Shown one piece after another: positions 26,668 to 27,417 of a stretch of DNA of 27,417 bases. Position 1 is the stretch's first letter. Each line of letters opens with the position of its first letter. Both the position numbers and the translations under genes were made by a program. The notes under the pieces were generated by a model. The model searched no databases. It was not told where the DNA came from and saw only the letters and a program-made list of their open reading frames with translations. Source of the DNA: a virus. The DNA lies in IMG/VR virus record IMGVR_UViG_3300030430_004681, positions 1 through 27,417 of that record. One strand, 5' to 3'.

Positions 26668-27417
26668 TGTTTTCTCTTTCTACCCAACTCAAAAAGAATC
26701 ACTAGAATAATTATCCCGATAAGTGACCCTGGCTCTGGAATAGGAACACCTGCCATTTGTGTTGGCGGTGTGGCATCCTCTGATGTTGATCCTTGATCTT
26801 CTTCAACGACTACGGGTCTCATAACTGGATCGCTTGGTATGTAATCTTCAACTATGATCTGTGGTGCGTCTGGTTGTCTTGAGTTCATGATCACAGGTAT
26901 TGACTCTATTAGATTTGGTGTCGATTCAATGATCCAATCATCTACTTCGCCTGCCGCGATATCTTCAAGCACCAAAGCCAGTATCTCTGGATCTGTTGTT
27001 ATGGGTAGATCCATCGTCATCTCTTGTGGTTGCGGAGAGGACTCAGACTCTTCCTCTTTTTCTTCTTCCTCTTCTTCTTCCTCTTCTTCTTCCTCTTCTT
27101 CTTCCTCTTCTTCCTCTTCTTCCTCTTCTTCCTCTTCGCTCTCTTCTTCGTTTTCTTCTTCTTCGGATGGTTGTTCGTCTTGTGGTGTTTTCTTACCAGC
27201 ACCAGCAGCCGCAGCGTCTCCTACAACGCCGCTCATATCAAGACCAGAACTTGAACCTGAACCTGTGTCAGATCCTGAACCGCTTCCAGATGCCATACTA
27301 ACAGAGCCGTCAAGACCACCAGCATCACCAGCACCTCCGCCACCACCACCTGATCCTGGGATGTTTCCATTCATCAAGTCTTGAACAGACTCATTCAGAC
27401 CCATGATTTCTTCGATT
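26664..27417 (-). CDS. Glu-rich protein with PEP-CTERM-like C-terminal tail (start possibly outside window)
   Basis: From the ATG at 27402-27404 the product has 246 residues: MGLNESVQDLMNGNIPGSGG, a Gly/Ser-rich region to about residue 72, a long nearly pure Glu tract (about 78-121) and a mixed Asp/Pro/Val-rich region. The C-terminal tail is Val-Pro-Ile-Pro-Glu-Pro-Gly-Ser, a hydrophobic helix LIGIIILVILFELG and the basic end RKRKQ. The tail has the three parts of a PEP-CTERM signal (Pro-Glu-Pro, membrane helix, Arg/Lys cluster), which exosortases process in many Gram-negatives. Leu-Asn-Glu/Ser at residues 3-5 also fits the prohead-protease rule. The frame stays open upstream (Ile-Glu-Glu-Ile) to the window edge and the ribosome site is poor, so the true start may lie beyond. 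Function unknown. Confidence 0.6.
   Translation of the reverse strand, partial: IEEIMGLNESVQDLMNGNIPGSGGGGGGAGDAGGLDGSVSMASGSGSGSDTGSGSSSGLDMSGVVGDAAAAGAGKKTPQDEQPSEEEENEEESEEEEEEEEEEEEEEEEEEEEEEEEEEKEEESESSPQPQEMTMDLPITTDPEILALVLEDIAAGEVDDWIIESTPNLIESIPVIMNSRQPDAPQIIVEDYIPSDPVMRPVVVEEDQGSTSEDATPPTQMAGVPIPEPGSLIGIIILVILFELGRKRKQ
27039..27170 (-). repeat. low-complexity Glu-codon repeat (GAA/GAG tract)
   Basis: On the plus strand the tract is made of ctt, cct and ttc units repeated many times, with a period of mostly 9 and then 6 bases; it encodes about 40 Glu with few interruptions. Such a tract can expand or shrink in whole codons by slippage without breaking the frame. Confidence 0.85.

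Noticed and set aside
27039-27170. Regular repeats resembling an array
   Set aside because: Units are 6-9 bases without spacers; this is a codon repeat, not a CRISPR array. No CRISPR, insertion sequence or attachment site was seen in the window.
26854-27384. Plus-strand frame of 176 codons, mostly Ser
   Set aside because: It is the antisense image of the Glu-codon tract; the sense gene overlaps its neighbour in typical phage fashion.

Overview
The window looks like about 27 kb of a T4-like tailed phage (myovirus type), most probably marine. The evidence is a family B DNA polymerase with T4 gp43 layout, a gp61-type primase cut by the left edge, a trimeric dUTPase, four phage-style tRNA genes, and T4-type late promoter boxes (TATAAATA, or the TCTAAATA variant). 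There are also several protein types that recur in marine T4-like phages: a RimK-like ATP-grasp, an NMNAT-like nucleotidyltransferase, a KxDG ligase-like protein, a zeta-like kinase and a DUF4385 protein. Coding is very dense, mostly on the minus strand, with many 4-base stop/start overlaps. No gene-free stretch exceeds 300 bases. The host cannot be read from the sequence, but near-consensus sigma70 promoters and a lipoprotein signal point to a Gram-negative bacterium.

Layout. 1-563: primase (partial) with its own sigma70-like promoter. 648-1703: probable lysis genes, namely a holin-like protein, a small membrane protein, and a lipoprotein whose gene ends on a run of nine A and continues in the -1 frame into a membrane segment. 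1731-5372: small virion-associated or unknown proteins. 5389-12467: ATP-grasp, EF-hand protein, nucleotidyltransferase, ligase-like protein, another EF-hand protein, and a large protein with a nuclease-like motif. A rho-independent terminator and a late promoter sit back to back at 12485-12519. 12540-14492: small early-type genes (basic peptide, TraR/DksA zinc finger, DUF4385, two tiny membrane proteins) and an invertebrate-type lysozyme. 14528-16267: the only plus-strand genes, a P-loop kinase with an EF-hand and a small basic protein. 16272-17374: tRNA-Leu(UAA), tRNA-Leu(UAG), tRNA-Arg(UCU) and tRNA-Thr(UGU), interleaved with three small genes and preceded by a consensus sigma70 promoter. 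17393-20693: DNA polymerase, a small membrane coiled-coil protein and dUTPase. 20777-27417: one long overlapping series of tagged proteins, including four tandem dockerin/EF-hand paralogs and a Glu-rich protein with a PEP-CTERM-like tail.

The most striking pattern is shared by about fifteen genes. They start with a short helical tag ending in (L/I/V)-x-E, such as MKSFKRFLKE, MKKYKQILSE, MITYKQLRARLQE or MNKHQRQMIKE. This resembles the T4 capsid-targeting sequence (MKTYQEFIAE in the T4 internal proteins) that the prohead protease gp21 cuts after (L/I)xE. The inference is that this phage packs an unusually large and varied set of internal proteins into its head, including a kinase, a ligase-like enzyme and calcium-loop proteins, presumably for injection with the genome.
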